This document shows, in pieces, positions 1 through 14,201 of a stretch of 43,947 bases of DNA. Origin of the DNA: an uncultured Clostridia bacterium (GTDB taxonomy: Bacteria; Bacillota; Clostridia; Christensenellales; DTU072). Numbering within the stretch: position 1 is the first letter of the stretch; every line of letters starts with the position of its first letter. The notes under the pieces were generated by a model. It did no database searches. It saw only the letters and a program-made list of their open reading frames with translations, and was not told the origin of the DNA. Position numbers and translations under genes: made by a program. Where the stretch lies: positions 1 through 43,947 of the forward strand of contig CALVNM010000011.1 in assembly GCA_944349735.1 (NCBI GenBank), read 5' to 3'.

Positions 1-48
1 TTTATAATATCAATATCTATGCGGAGGTTTTGCCTCAAGGGATGAACA

Positions 49-1020
49 ATGCGTAATTTATCGGAACAGAAAAAGATCGCTTCTCCTGCCATCGCGCTTG
101 TCTTCATGGCTATACTTTATGCCGTGATTTTCATCGTGTTCTATCTTAACCGCTTCGATATTGACGCAAATGTAGCGGGGTATCGTTTCTACGATTTCAC
201 CGATAAAGTGGAGAAAGTCGACGATTATGATGTCGCCGACGGCGACGCGATGAAATATATCGAGCAAGGATCAAAAGTCCTCGTGAAGGAGACTGCCGTC
301 GCCGATCTCAAGAAAAACGATGTGATCGTTTTCTATTACACCGAGGGGACGGAATCCGTCATAGTCACTCAGATATTCAAATTTTCGGAGACAGCTCCCG
401 ACGGAGAGACCGTATATCATACGCACGATCTCGATAACGACGAAATGCATTCCGTCACAATCGATTCCGGCAAACTTATGGGCACTTACGTAGCCCACAT
501 ACCCGTGCTCGGAACGATCTCGGAGTACATCGCGGCACAGTCATGGCTGATGTATCTGTCTCTGGCGTTGCTCGCTCTCATATTGCTCGGCATACCGATC
601 ATCGTACTTATAGTACGCGTGAAAACGCGGCAGATGGGAAGCCCTTATCCCGAAGGCGTGAATATCAATAAACTCAAGACCGAAAATCTCTATATTTACG
701 AGAACATACGCGAATTCATACTGAGTTCCGGCATGAAAATAGAGAAAGGTTACGATTGCGATCTCATATATTTAGGTAAAATACTGTTCGGTATCCTGCA
801 CTGTACTAACGGAAACATGTACGTTAATATAAACAAGAATTTCCAAAGATACGACAACAAGATCGACAGAGCGGGGTACATCTGCATAGCGCACGCTGCC
901 AATCTCGAAAGCGCGAAAAAGCGTATTAACAGCATTTACAGAGCATATTTCATGAATAAGAAACCCATGGCTTACGCGCCTTCGCGCCCTGCGAAAAGGC
1001 CGGCTCCGGGCAGACGTTAA
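49..1020 (+). CDS. Membrane protein with inactive signal-peptidase-I-like domain
   Basis: 323 residues. There is one N-terminal membrane helix (about residues 13-33), an outside domain (about 40-163), a second helix (about 164-191) and a cytoplasmic C-terminal domain (about 205-323) of unknown family with a basic Pro/Arg-rich tail. The outside domain follows the order of SipW-type signal peptidases (S26): a GD-x-M segment, a QGSKVLVK strand, a KKNDVIVFY strand, and a closing GTYVAHIPVLG strand before the second helix. The serine of the usual GDSM motif is Ala67, and the position of the general base (THR in SipW types) reads Thr107-Gln108. I therefore infer a non-catalytic relative. The start at 49 has AAGGGA at 37-42. 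A TATAAT at 3-8 could be its -10 box, with any -35 outside the window. It is transcribed alone and ends at a terminator. The family call is moderately sure; the function is unknown. Confidence 0.6.
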   Translation: MRNLSEQKKIASPAIALVFMAILYAVIFIVFYLNRFDIDANVAGYRFYDFTDKVEKVDDYDVADGDAMKYIEQGSKVLVKETAVADLKKNDVIVFYYTEGTESVIVTQIFKFSETAPDGETVYHTHDLDNDEMHSVTIDSGKLMGTYVAHIPVLGTISEYIAAQSWLMYLSLALLALILLGIPIIVLIVRVKTRQMGSPYPEGVNINKLKTENLYIYENIREFILSSGMKIEKGYDCDLIYLGKILFGILHCTNGNMYVNINKNFQRYDNKIDRAGYICIAHAANLESAKKRINSIYRAYFMNKKPMAYAPSRPAKRPAPGRR

Positions 1021-1035
1021 ACGCATTAAAGACAT

Positions 1036-1060
1036 AACGGCGTGCATAACGCCGTTTTTT
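1036..1060 (+). terminator. Rho-independent terminator after the signal-peptidase-like gene
   Basis: An 8-bp perfect stem (AACGGCGT at 1036-1043, ACGCCGTT at 1049-1056) with loop GCATA is followed by a run of T to 1060. It lies 16 bases after the stop codon. Confidence 0.9.
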
Positions 1061-1098
1061 CTTGTCGTAGACGAATGAATTCTAAGCCTTCCCGCGTA

Positions 1099-1127
1099 TT
1101 GACAGGGGACGGAGAACATATTATAAT
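1099..1127 (+). promoter_or_regulatory. Consensus sigma-A promoter for the 1179-8297 operon
   Basis: TTGACA (1099-1104), a 17-base spacer and TATAAT (1122-1127) match the consensus exactly. A second TATAAT follows at 1131-1136. Transcription should start near 1134, giving a leader of about 45 bases to the ATG at 1179. No operator is evident. Confidence 0.85.
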
Positions 1128-1178
1128 TATTATAATCGCGCACTGCGTACGCGCGGTAATAGTTGTACGGACGGAGAA

Positions 1179-5884
<4,706 letters not shown>

Positions 5885-5885
5885 T

Positions 5886-8297
5886 ATGAAATTCTATGCA
5901 TTGGACCGCTCTGCGGTCATCAAAAACTTTAAGGACAGAAGCATTATCGAAGGGATGACTCCCGCCAAGGAGTTCGATTTCCGCGCCTCCAGACACGAGT
6001 ATTACGTGGTACAACTCGTAATGGATCCCGAATACGACAGCCGTGCCGTGACGGTGGTCACCGGAGCGCTCGAGAACGTTCAGGGAGGCAAGGCGCTCGA
6101 ACGTGCGGTGACTTCGTTCAACGCAAGCGGATCGGACGTTAACGGCGTGCGTTTCACGCGCAAAATAAGCGTCTCGGAAGGCGTTCTGCAACCGTTGTTT
6201 TTCGGCGTCGATCTCTCCCGAGCGGACATCGGTGAGTACTTCACTTACGTTACCGTAGGAAGGAACAGGATCAGACTCAACTTCAAGGTAGACGACGAGC
6301 TGGTATTCAGTCAGGGCACGGAGAACGGAGCTACGCGAGCGCGTCTCAAGTGGCTGAATTCCGCTCTGTGCCGTGATAAGAAACTCGTCCCCGGTTTCGA
6401 GGCGATAACCGTGGAGAAAAACGCTCTCGGATTCACCGGCAAAAAAGCTTTGCTGGGCAACGACGGCTTCATAGAAAACGTGGAGAGCCGTTTCAGCGAA
6501 TCGAACGCGATCAAGGACGAAGTATGCAACGAACTGTTCTATCGCCCGATGGAATTTGTCGCGGCGGGTCAGAAATTCAAGTATAATAAACTGAAGATCG
6601 CCGCGAGAGCGGGCGCCGCGCTGCTTACCGCGGACGGTAAAAGCGATAAATTACGTATAGACGTAAGCGCAGAAGCTTCGTACGAAGGCGTTTTCCGCTA
6701 CGAAGTCCGACTGACTGCCGAGGGTGACCTGATCGTCGAGGACGTCGGGCTGAAAGTATATTTCAAAGCCGCGGGATACTTCGCCGGACTCGGTAAAGAG
6801 GGCGGCAAATTCTCGGGCAATCTGTCGTTCAAACGTAACGGATCGGTTTATTCCGACGCCGTGTTTATAGGCGACGTCAATTGCGGCGCCAGGCTCGCTT
6901 TCGGCGCGGATACGGAGAACGTTCCCGTTTACGGCGAGTTCTCGCGCGGCGCGCAAGATCCCGCCGGTAACGAATGGGATAATTACGGTAAAGGCGGAAT
7001 AGACGTCGTACGTACGGAAGAGGGCGTCGCCCTCACCGCTTATACCGGCAAAACCGTTTTTTCGGCGGGGCAGAGCAAGACTTATCGTTTCACCGTTCAT
7101 CTCACGCCCTTCAAGCCTCTCGACCTCGCGAACGCTTTTGTCAACCGCATAGGCGGAGACAAGATAGAGGCTAACTACGGCGAGATGCTGAATCGCGCTT
7201 GCGAGGACGGTATTAAATATCTCGATCTCCAATACAAAGGAGAACTTAACGGTTGCGTCAATTCTCCGTTTGACGGAATTGAGGCTCTCAAAGATTTCGC
7301 TTTGGAAGCCCATAAACGTAAAGTAGGAGTATCTATATCCTACGGTCCGGGCGAGGTGGCGGCGGATTCGGACGAAGCTTATACGTTTGCCGCACTGGGC
7401 GACGAACTGCTGATGAGAGAGCAAGGAACCGGAGAAGAATACTCGCCCTGCACTTTGCCGTGCGTTAAAGGAAGGTCTGGTCCCGACGGCGCGCAAACTT
7501 TTGTCACCGTCCCCGGTTCGCGCGCGGAAAACTATTTTATCGAAGGTGCGGATTATCTTCTCAATAATGCCGATCTCAACGCCGTAAGCATGAAAAATCC
7601 TTCGCTCACGCGCGATACCGCAGAAAGACTCGCCAAATGCGTGAGGCGGAAAAGAGGCATAAAAGGTCTCGTAGAAATGAGCTTTAACGGCAGGTTTGAC
7701 GAAGCCAACGGGTATGCGAGCGCGCTTAACGAATATGCCGGTATATTGCCGTTCGTCGATAAGCTTTATGCTGAAGACGCGGATATCGAGCGCTCCGCGG
7801 ATTACGTTTTGGCGGAAGCGTCGGGAATATTATACGGGCTTAACGCAGACAGCAGATGCGATTCCGGCATATGCCGAAGTATGCTTTTCGGTATGCTTCC
7901 GCGTTACGGCATAGACGCGGAAACCAGTACCGCGATAGGCGATCTCAATAAAATCATAGCGGAATTCGGCATGAATAACGCGGAGATGAAGGGATATTGG
8001 GATACTTCCAATCCCGTCCGCGTCGATACTAAGACCGTATTATGCACGGCTTATATAAACGACGGCGACATGCTGGTGGTCCTCTTCAACGAAAATCCCA
8101 AAGCCGTGCGTTTTGAGATAGGAGTCGAGAATAAATTAGGTTTTACCACCGTCGGCAAACGCGTTTACGCGCCAGAGATAGAAGGGTTGCAGAAGAAGAA
8201 ACGGGTCAATTTCAATAAGCCTTTACGTCTTCCCGCACGCCGCGGTATTATCGTCGTTGTGCGCGAGAAAAGACGCTCGAAGGAAAATAAACAGTAA
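5886..8297 (+). CDS. DUF6067-type glycoside-hydrolase-like protein
   Basis: 803 residues, starting 1 base after the lacZ stop, so translation is probably coupled. The layout matches what I remember of DUF6067 proteins, which are annotated as glycoside hydrolase domain proteins related to GH123. There is an N-terminal beta part, an RLKWLNSALC segment (about 152), IGDVNCGARL, a W364-DNYGKGG segment and an FTVHLTPFKPLD strand. A TIM-barrel-like part follows, with INSPFDG-like and GSRAENYFIEGADYL segments, then AEASGILYGL, GMNNAEMKGYWD and a C-terminal beta domain. At the strand where relatives carry an acidic YLDD-type motif, this protein reads LNAVSMKN (about 565), so the catalytic acids may be missing. 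It has no signal peptide. Its position after a beta-galactosidase suggests work on the same imported glycan, or a carbohydrate-binding role. The family call is moderately sure; activity is unknown. Confidence 0.6.
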   Translation: MKFYALDRSAVIKNFKDRSIIEGMTPAKEFDFRASRHEYYVVQLVMDPEYDSRAVTVVTGALENVQGGKALERAVTSFNASGSDVNGVRFTRKISVSEGVLQPLFFGVDLSRADIGEYFTYVTVGRNRIRLNFKVDDELVFSQGTENGATRARLKWLNSALCRDKKLVPGFEAITVEKNALGFTGKKALLGNDGFIENVESRFSESNAIKDEVCNELFYRPMEFVAAGQKFKYNKLKIAARAGAALLTADGKSDKLRIDVSAEASYEGVFRYEVRLTAEGDLIVEDVGLKVYFKAAGYFAGLGKEGGKFSGNLSFKRNGSVYSDAVFIGDVNCGARLAFGADTENVPVYGEFSRGAQDPAGNEWDNYGKGGIDVVRTEEGVALTAYTGKTVFSAGQSKTYRFTVHLTPFKPLDLANAFVNRIGGDKIEANYGEMLNRACEDGIKYLDLQYKGELNGCVNSPFDGIEALKDFALEAHKRKVGVSISYGPGEVAADSDEAYTFAALGDELLMREQGTGEEYSPCTLPCVKGRSGPDGAQTFVTVPGSRAENYFIEGADYLLNNADLNAVSMKNPSLTRDTAERLAKCVRRKRGIKGLVEMSFNGRFDEANGYASALNEYAGILPFVDKLYAEDADIERSADYVLAEASGILYGLNADSRCDSGICRSMLFGMLPRYGIDAETSTAIGDLNKIIAEFGMNNAEMKGYWDTSNPVRVDTKTVLCTAYINDGDMLVVLFNENPKAVRFEIGVENKLGFTTVGKRVYAPEIEGLQKKKRVNFNKPLRLPARRGIIVVVREKRRSKENKQ

Positions 8298-8326
8298 AAT
8301 ATACGGGAAAACTCGTTTTTGTTCCG

Positions 8327-8353
8327 GCCGCCCGTGCAAGGGCGGCTTGTTTT
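8327..8353 (+). terminator. Terminator of the lacZ operon (first)
   Basis: Stem GCCGCCC (8327-8333) pairs with GGGCGGC (8340-8346) across a 6-base loop and is followed by TTGTTTT. Confidence 0.8.
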
Positions 8354-8378
8354 ATGCACGACGACGCTACAGCGTGCG

Positions 8379-8406
8379 AGCGCGCGCCGTATGCGCGCGC
8401 TTTTTT
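8379..8406 (+). terminator. Second, stronger terminator of the lacZ operon
   Basis: Stem AGCGCGCGC (8379-8387) pairs with GCGCGCGCT (8393-8401) across loop CGTAT and runs into TTTTTT. Two terminators in tandem isolate the following surface-protein gene. Confidence 0.85.
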
Positions 8407-8427
8407 AAGATAATTTATAAAACTATA

Positions 8428-8456
8428 TTGAAATAGCCATTGTAGTGTGTTACAAT
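8428..8456 (+). promoter_or_regulatory. Sigma-A promoter of the 1877-residue surface protein
   Basis: TTGAAA (8428-8433), a 17-base spacer and TACAAT (8451-8456). The expected start is near 8463, giving a leader of about 65 bases to the ATG at 8530. Confidence 0.75.
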
Positions 8457-8529
8457 TTACCCGTATATACATATCTTTATACGACCGTGCGTCGTTGCAT
8501 AATAAGCATTATTTCGGAAGGGTGCGCCT

Positions 8530-11500
8530 ATGTGTTCTGCTGATAAGCGTTTCAAAATATCTCTGATAGTACTTGTTCTGTTCGTTGCGCTTTGCGCGTG
8601 TCTTTTCTTATGCGCGGGCGCGGGCGAAGATCCGCATGCCGCATCGTTCAAAGCGGAAGCCGCCGAACCTTCCCTTAACGGCGGCGGTACGCAGAATAAC
8701 CCTTATCTGATCTCGAGTGCCGCCGATCTTGCGTCCATGGCGGCTCTAGTCAACGGCACGGTAACTTCTTACAGGCAGGCTTATTATTCCGTGACCGCCG
8801 ATATTCGTCTCGGAGACCTCGTCGGCGCGGAGCGCTTGTTCACTCCGATCGGTACGCTTGCTACTCCTTTCAACGGTACCTTCTCGGGTAACGGCAAACT
8901 TATCTACGACCTCGACCTCACGGCTACTTCTTCTACGGCTCAACTTCCTTCCGGAGTCGGTTACGTGGGTCTTTTCGGGTATCTCGGCTCGGGAGCCACG
9001 ATCTCCGGTATAGGCATCGTCAATGCGTCTTACGGCAGAGATACGACTCAATACGTAGGCGGTATAGCGGGATATAACGGAGGGCGTATCGAACAGTCCT
9101 TCTTCGAGGGCACGGTAAGAGGCGACAGCTTTATAGGCGGTATCGCGGGCTTGAACGCGGGTACGATAACCAGGTGCTTTGCCAACGGTACTCTCGTTTC
9201 TCTGTCCGTCAATGCGAGGATAGGCGGTCTTGCGGGAGAGAACGACGGTTCGATCTCCTACAGCTATAATCAGTGCGCCGTGACGGCTACTCTCGGCAAC
9301 GCGTATCATGTAGGCGGCGCGGTAGGCTATCAGAACGGGAATATGCCGCTGTATTGTTATTACAATGCTTCCGTAAATCCCTCGCTCAAAGCGCTCGGCG
9401 CTTCATCCTCCGGAGCGCAGACGGAGGATACCGCCACGCTCAAAGGATACACTTCCCAACAGATGGATTCCTCCGCGCTTACCGAATTTTTCGGCGCGGA
9501 CGCGGACAATTACTGGGTGAGAAAATATAAACTCAACGATCATTCCGGTTATACGGGACCTTTGCTTAAAGTTTTCGACGTTTCCGGCGCGGACGACAAG
9601 GCGCTTTCCGCCGCGGTAACGCTGAGGATGTACGGCATCGACCGCAATTCCGACGCGGTCTGGGGAAGTTCGGAAAATCCGTATCTGATCTCGAGCGCCG
9701 CTCAGCTCAATAATCTGGCAGTCGCGGTGAACGAGTATTCGGTCAGCTATTCTGACTGCTGTTTCCTCATGACGTCCGATATTTATCTTTCCGGGACTTT
9801 CTCGGGAATAGGAGTTTACGCCGGAGTAGCCGCGTATAACAGACCGTTCGGCGGCGTTTTTGACGGAGGTAATAATACGATCCACGGACTGAACGTTGAA
9901 GGCGCGCAGATATCCGGGAACAATTACGCAGGGCTTTTCGGCTATGCGGCGAGCGGTGCGGAGATCAAGAATCTCACGTTGGCTGCCGATTGCACGATAA
10001 GCGGCGGTTCCTATGTGGGCAGCGTGGTCGGATATGCCTCCGGCATAACCGTGAGAAACGTTGAAAGCCGCGCCGAAGTCGTCTCTCTCAACGGCAATTC
10101 CGGCGGTATAACGGGATATGACGAGCGCGGCAGATATTATTCGGTGCTGAGCGCCGTCACTCTCACCGCCCCCGAGTCCGTTTCCACGATGTACGGTATA
10201 GTCGGCGGCGGTCAGTCGGCTCCCACTTCGGTGATCAACGTATGGTATCTTGCCCCTGATCGCATAGGCGGCGAAGTCAATCGTTACCGCTCTTCCAACA
10301 GTCTCGGCGGCGTACTCAGAGTCGATACCGAGTGCGGCACTGTCTCGGCGGCGAAAACAGGCGAAGGCAACATCATATTCACGGCTTCGCCCTACAGCGG
10401 CTGGGATACGGAATACCGTTATTTTCTTACGGAGCAGGTCGCATCGGACGGAGACGTTTTCGAAGCTCCGTATTCCGAGCAATACAACGGCAGCATAATT
10501 TATGCGCGCTTTGTGAAACAAATAAGCGCGCTGTCGTCGGGCGCCGCGACGGTAACTTTCCGCGGATTGGGCGACAGCTACTATATCGGTCAGACATATA
10601 AGCTTGAAATCAAAATTTCCGACGGACATTTCCTTAGTATGCTCAGAGGAGGAAGCGGTAGCGGCATATACGAATACGAGGCGCAGACGGGTATCGTATT
10701 GTATTCGGACGTGATGGAGGAAAGCACATATTCGCTCAATATTGAGACTGTGGAAATAGCGTACGACAGCATAAACTTCGCTTCGACTCACGTTTATGAC
10801 GCCGAACCAGTCGAATTCGATCCCGCGTGGCTCAACAACGTTCCCGAAGGATTCCGTCCGGACATAGTCTATGACGGCGGGAGCGCGCCGATCAACGTGT
10901 CTTCGAGCGGAGCTCAATATACGTTCAGGATAGTATATTATAACGAACAGTCTGTTCGCGTAGGTTCCAGGAACGTATCCTTCTCGATCACTCCCGCTCC
11001 TATATCGATAGACGAAGCTTATCTCGCCAAGAGCAAAGAGTGGGACAATTCCGATTTGCCTGTCTCGTCGGCGGTCGCTGCGGAAGGCATATCGGGGATA
11101 TACGACGGCGACATTCTTAACGTGACCGCGCAGATGACTTTCAGCACGCGCGAGATCACTTCTGCGGCAGACATAACGTATAAATTCGTATTGAGCGGAG
11201 CCGACGCGGTCAATTATTCCGCTCCCGGATCCATAACTCTTCGCGGAGTGGGCGAGATCACGAGACGCAGTCTGTATTTCGAACCTACTTCCCTGCAGGG
11301 CGTATATTCCGGACGTTATCCCTCTTTCTCGTCGTGGAAAGTTATCGGTGAAGTGGCTGAGGCAAAGGTCAATCCGTCGTTCGGATTCGAGAAAGTCGTA
11401 TCGGACGGAGCCGGCGGTTATATACCGGACACATCGTCTTACGTAAAAGGGGACGCGGGACTTTATAAAGTTACGGTGACTATCGACGACAACGTACATT

Positions 11501-14163
11501 ACGTCCCTTATCTCAAAGGAGCTGCGGAAGGGACCGATTATCTTATTTACGAGGTCATTCCGCTCGAAGTAACGGTACTGTATTCCGTTAACGGGGTAAA
11601 TGCGGCATCGTCGGATCTTACGTATAACGGGGGCGCATTCGCTGTAGACGCGAAGTTTATCAACGCCAACGGCAAATTCGTTGCTTTGGCTACAAAGATA
11701 TATCTTGGCGGCGTCGAAACCGCCGAAGTGGAGAATGCAGGCGAATATTATATAGAGGTGGCGGGATTCACGGACGGCAATTACAGCTTGGTCAACGCCG
11801 CTTCGGAAGTATTTACCGTAAAGAAAGCCGATCAGGCTCCGCTTGCCGTTACCGCCTTAAAAGACGGATTCCCTGTCAGCGAAATGATGTTCACGGACAC
11901 GGTCGTATTCGAAGTCACAGGCGGCTCGATCGAGTCGGGCATCGTTTACGAGACGGTATACGGAGACGCAACGACCGGAGACGGCGCGGTGACTGCGTCG
12001 GGAGAATTCGACGCCGTCAAAGCCGGCACCGTCCTGATAAGAGCTACCCGCTACGGCAACGAGAATTACAACGACGTCAGCGCGGAGACGTTGATCACCG
12101 TACTTAAATCGGAACTTAAACTCTCTTTCGCCGGAGACGTTAAGGTAAAGTATCTCGACGAGATCTCGTTCGTATACGTTTATTCCGGGCTGAAGGCGTC
12201 CGATAGCGAGCCGGAAGGACTTACGGGCGTCCGCGTACTGATCGACGGCGAAGAATTCGTTTCCGCCGGCTTATACGGAGAGGGAGTATATACCTTGACT
12301 TTCGATCTCAGCGAAGCCGACGCGTACGGATATTATCTCGTGCCGGGCGACGCTCCCGAAGCAGCTCTTACGGTGGAAAAAAGACCGGTAACGCTGAAGG
12401 CTCTAGACGCTTCGTCGGTCTACGGGGAACCCGATTCCGTTATAGCATTCGAGATTTGCGGCGACGACGTCGTTACAAATGATATGATATCCGGAAGTCT
12501 TTCGCGTGAGGCTTGCAGAGACGCCGGAACTTACGCGATAACTCTCGGGGATATGTGCGACGACGGCGTGAACCCCGATTTCGAAATCACGCTGTATGAC
12601 GGCGAAGGCAAAGGCGTTTACGTCGTGTATCCCGCAAAACTCGCTCTCAAAGTCGATTCTAAGACCAAGTATTACGGAGAAGCCGATCCCGACGTGACTT
12701 ATACCGTGGAAGGTCTTGCCGAAGGCGATACCCCCGAAGGCATAGGTATTTCCGCAGACATAGTGCGCGTAGCGGGAGAAAACGCGTATCTCAACGGGAT
12801 CGTCGGCGTCAGCTACGATTACGCTCTGAGAGCGGGTACGAAGATCACGCACGCGTCGCCGAATTACGAAGCGGAGGTCGCATTCGAGAAAGCTAGCCTT
12901 ACGATTATGCCCGCAGCGCCCGTGCAGAGCGGCAAGCCTACGGCGTCCGTTGACGCGAAGTGTTCGCTTTCGGCAGTTTCCGCGCCCGAAGCCGTTTTCA
13001 ACGGCACCGACGGAACCGAACTTGACGGTACGTATTCTTGGAAGGACGAGGGTTACGTGCCCGATTTCACCGACAGCGCGACAGTAGTTTGCACGGCTGT
13101 GTTCGTACCGGCGGACCTCAATTATTCCGCAGTCGAGTACGAAGTGGAAATGCGTGTTATACCAATTTCGGTACAAGTCACGTTCACCGGCAGCAACACC
13201 GTCACGTATACCGGCAGGGAGCAACCGGAAGTCGCTTTCGAGCTGAGCGGCGCCGATGAAGGCGACGATCTCGGAGTGGAAGTAACGTACAGCGGCGACA
13301 GAGTAAACGCGGGTTCTTATAAAGCGACCGTTACGCTTTCCAATAAAAATTACGCTATATCCGGCTCGGCGTCGTTCACGGTAAAGATAAACAAAGCCGT
13401 ACTCACCGTCACGCTTACCGAGTCCGAAATAACGGTTCTGGAGGGAGAAACGGTCGACGCGGAGATATTCTATTACGGCTTCGTAGGCGATGACGACGAG
13501 TCGGTGCTGACGAGCGAGGCGTATATCGAATTCCCCGAGGAGCCCGGCGAATATAAGATCTCTCCCGAAGGCGCTGCTGCAGCAAACTACAGTATCGAAT
13601 ACGAGACGATCTCTTTCAACGTCAACAGAAAATATCTTTATCCCGATAATTCCGACGTAATATTCGAGGGCAGTTTCCCTGCTGATCTCGGCGTAACGTT
13701 CGTGGAGGTAGACAGTGCGGAAGAGGGGATCGATTCCAAATTCGCAGGGTTGAAAGCGGCGTATAAAGCGCTCGAGGACAAGTCTCTGACAGGCGCGTAC
13801 AGACTCGATTATCTGCTCGACAAGGAAGAATACGATTATAAAGATAAAATCAAATTGTCGGTCATGGTAGACGAAAAATACGATGATTTTACCAAACTCG
13901 CGTTTGCCGCGGTCACCTATGACGGAGACATTATCTATATAAGCGACGTGACGTATATAGACGGCAGAGCGGTATTCGAGGTCGAGAACGCAGAATACGT
14001 GGTCATGGCATATTCCGCAGGAGGCGAAACGAACGTATATCTGTATGCGGGAATAGGCGCCGGCGCCGCGGTGTTGCTGATAATCATAATATTTGCGGCG
14101 GTGAAACTCAAGAAAAGACGCGCCGCGAGATTTATAAAGTATAAAGACGACGTCGAGGAGTGA
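8530..14163 (+). CDS. Giant surface protein with GLUG, YDG/MBG-like and C-terminal anchor
   Basis: 1877 residues. A signal peptide (hydrophobic about 10-30) is followed by two GLUG blocks, each opening with the same phrase (NNPYLISSAADL near 57, ENPYLISSAAQL near 380) and holding strands such as YVGGIAGYNGG, FIGGIAGLNAG and IGGLAGENDG. A long chain of Ig-like and MBG/YDG modules follows (about 750-1700), recognisable by phrases such as SVYGEPDSV, KYYGEADPDVTYTVEGL and VTYTGREQPEVAF. Near the end comes a domain about 1710-1835, then one membrane helix (about 1838-1860) and a stop-transfer tail KLKKRRAAR. There is no LPXTG, so a membrane-spanning tail rather than sortase anchors it. GGAAGGG lies upstream of the ATG. 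It stands alone between terminators. In known proteins such modules serve adhesion; the ligand is unknown. Large antisense ORFs over this gene are shadows. Confidence 0.8.
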   Translation: MCSADKRFKISLIVLVLFVALCACLFLCAGAGEDPHAASFKAEAAEPSLNGGGTQNNPYLISSAADLASMAALVNGTVTSYRQAYYSVTADIRLGDLVGAERLFTPIGTLATPFNGTFSGNGKLIYDLDLTATSSTAQLPSGVGYVGLFGYLGSGATISGIGIVNASYGRDTTQYVGGIAGYNGGRIEQSFFEGTVRGDSFIGGIAGLNAGTITRCFANGTLVSLSVNARIGGLAGENDGSISYSYNQCAVTATLGNAYHVGGAVGYQNGNMPLYCYYNASVNPSLKALGASSSGAQTEDTATLKGYTSQQMDSSALTEFFGADADNYWVRKYKLNDHSGYTGPLLKVFDVSGADDKALSAAVTLRMYGIDRNSDAVWGSSENPYLISSAAQLNNLAVAVNEYSVSYSDCCFLMTSDIYLSGTFSGIGVYAGVAAYNRPFGGVFDGGNNTIHGLNVEGAQISGNNYAGLFGYAASGAEIKNLTLAADCTISGGSYVGSVVGYASGITVRNVESRAEVVSLNGNSGGITGYDERGRYYSVLSAVTLTAPESVSTMYGIVGGGQSAPTSVINVWYLAPDRIGGEVNRYRSSNSLGGVLRVDTECGTVSAAKTGEGNIIFTASPYSGWDTEYRYFLTEQVASDGDVFEAPYSEQYNGSIIYARFVKQISALSSGAATVTFRGLGDSYYIGQTYKLEIKISDGHFLSMLRGGSGSGIYEYEAQTGIVLYSDVMEESTYSLNIETVEIAYDSINFASTHVYDAEPVEFDPAWLNNVPEGFRPDIVYDGGSAPINVSSSGAQYTFRIVYYNEQSVRVGSRNVSFSITPAPISIDEAYLAKSKEWDNSDLPVSSAVAAEGISGIYDGDILNVTAQMTFSTREITSAADITYKFVLSGADAVNYSAPGSITLRGVGEITRRSLYFEPTSLQGVYSGRYPSFSSWKVIGEVAEAKVNPSFGFEKVVSDGAGGYIPDTSSYVKGDAGLYKVTVTIDDNVHYVPYLKGAAEGTDYLIYEVIPLEVTVLYSVNGVNAASSDLTYNGGAFAVDAKFINANGKFVALATKIYLGGVETAEVENAGEYYIEVAGFTDGNYSLVNAASEVFTVKKADQAPLAVTALKDGFPVSEMMFTDTVVFEVTGGSIESGIVYETVYGDATTGDGAVTASGEFDAVKAGTVLIRATRYGNENYNDVSAETLITVLKSELKLSFAGDVKVKYLDEISFVYVYSGLKASDSEPEGLTGVRVLIDGEEFVSAGLYGEGVYTLTFDLSEADAYGYYLVPGDAPEAALTVEKRPVTLKALDASSVYGEPDSVIAFEICGDDVVTNDMISGSLSREACRDAGTYAITLGDMCDDGVNPDFEITLYDGEGKGVYVVYPAKLALKVDSKTKYYGEADPDVTYTVEGLAEGDTPEGIGISADIVRVAGENAYLNGIVGVSYDYALRAGTKITHASPNYEAEVAFEKASLTIMPAAPVQSGKPTASVDAKCSLSAVSAPEAVFNGTDGTELDGTYSWKDEGYVPDFTDSATVVCTAVFVPADLNYSAVEYEVEMRVIPISVQVTFTGSNTVTYTGREQPEVAFELSGADEGDDLGVEVTYSGDRVNAGSYKATVTLSNKNYAISGSASFTVKINKAVLTVTLTESEITVLEGETVDAEIFYYGFVGDDDESVLTSEAYIEFPEEPGEYKISPEGAAAANYSIEYETISFNVNRKYLYPDNSDVIFEGSFPADLGVTFVEVDSAEEGIDSKFAGLKAAYKALEDKSLTGAYRLDYLLDKEEYDYKDKIKLSVMVDEKYDDFTKLAFAAVTYDGDIIYISDVTYIDGRAVFEVENAEYVVMAYSAGGETNVYLYAGIGAGAAVLLIIIIFAAVKLKKRRAARFIKYKDDVEE

Positions 14164-14170
14164 AGATAAA

Positions 14171-14201
14171 TGAGGCTCCCGGTAAAGGGAGCCTCATTTT
14201 T
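14171..14201 (+). terminator. Terminator after the giant GLUG/MBG gene
   Basis: A 10-bp perfect stem TGAGGCTCCC (14171-14180) with GGGAGCCTCA (14187-14196), loop GGTAAA, followed by TTTTT. It starts 7 bases after the stop codon. The remaining 14202-14306 shows nothing I can name. Confidence 0.92.

Noticed and set aside
9403..11499. 698-residue open frame on the minus strand inside the GLUG/MBG gene
   Set aside because: It is antisense to a coherent secreted protein, is rich in Arg and Tyr with no recognisable domain, and has no upstream ribosome site or promoter. Similar long antisense frames (3962-5680, 24790-26178, 32631-33866) arise from codon bias.
8530..14163. Sortase-anchored (LPXTG) adhesin
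   Set aside because: The C-terminus has a membrane helix with a basic tail but no LPXTG-like motif before it; none of the surface proteins in the window has one.
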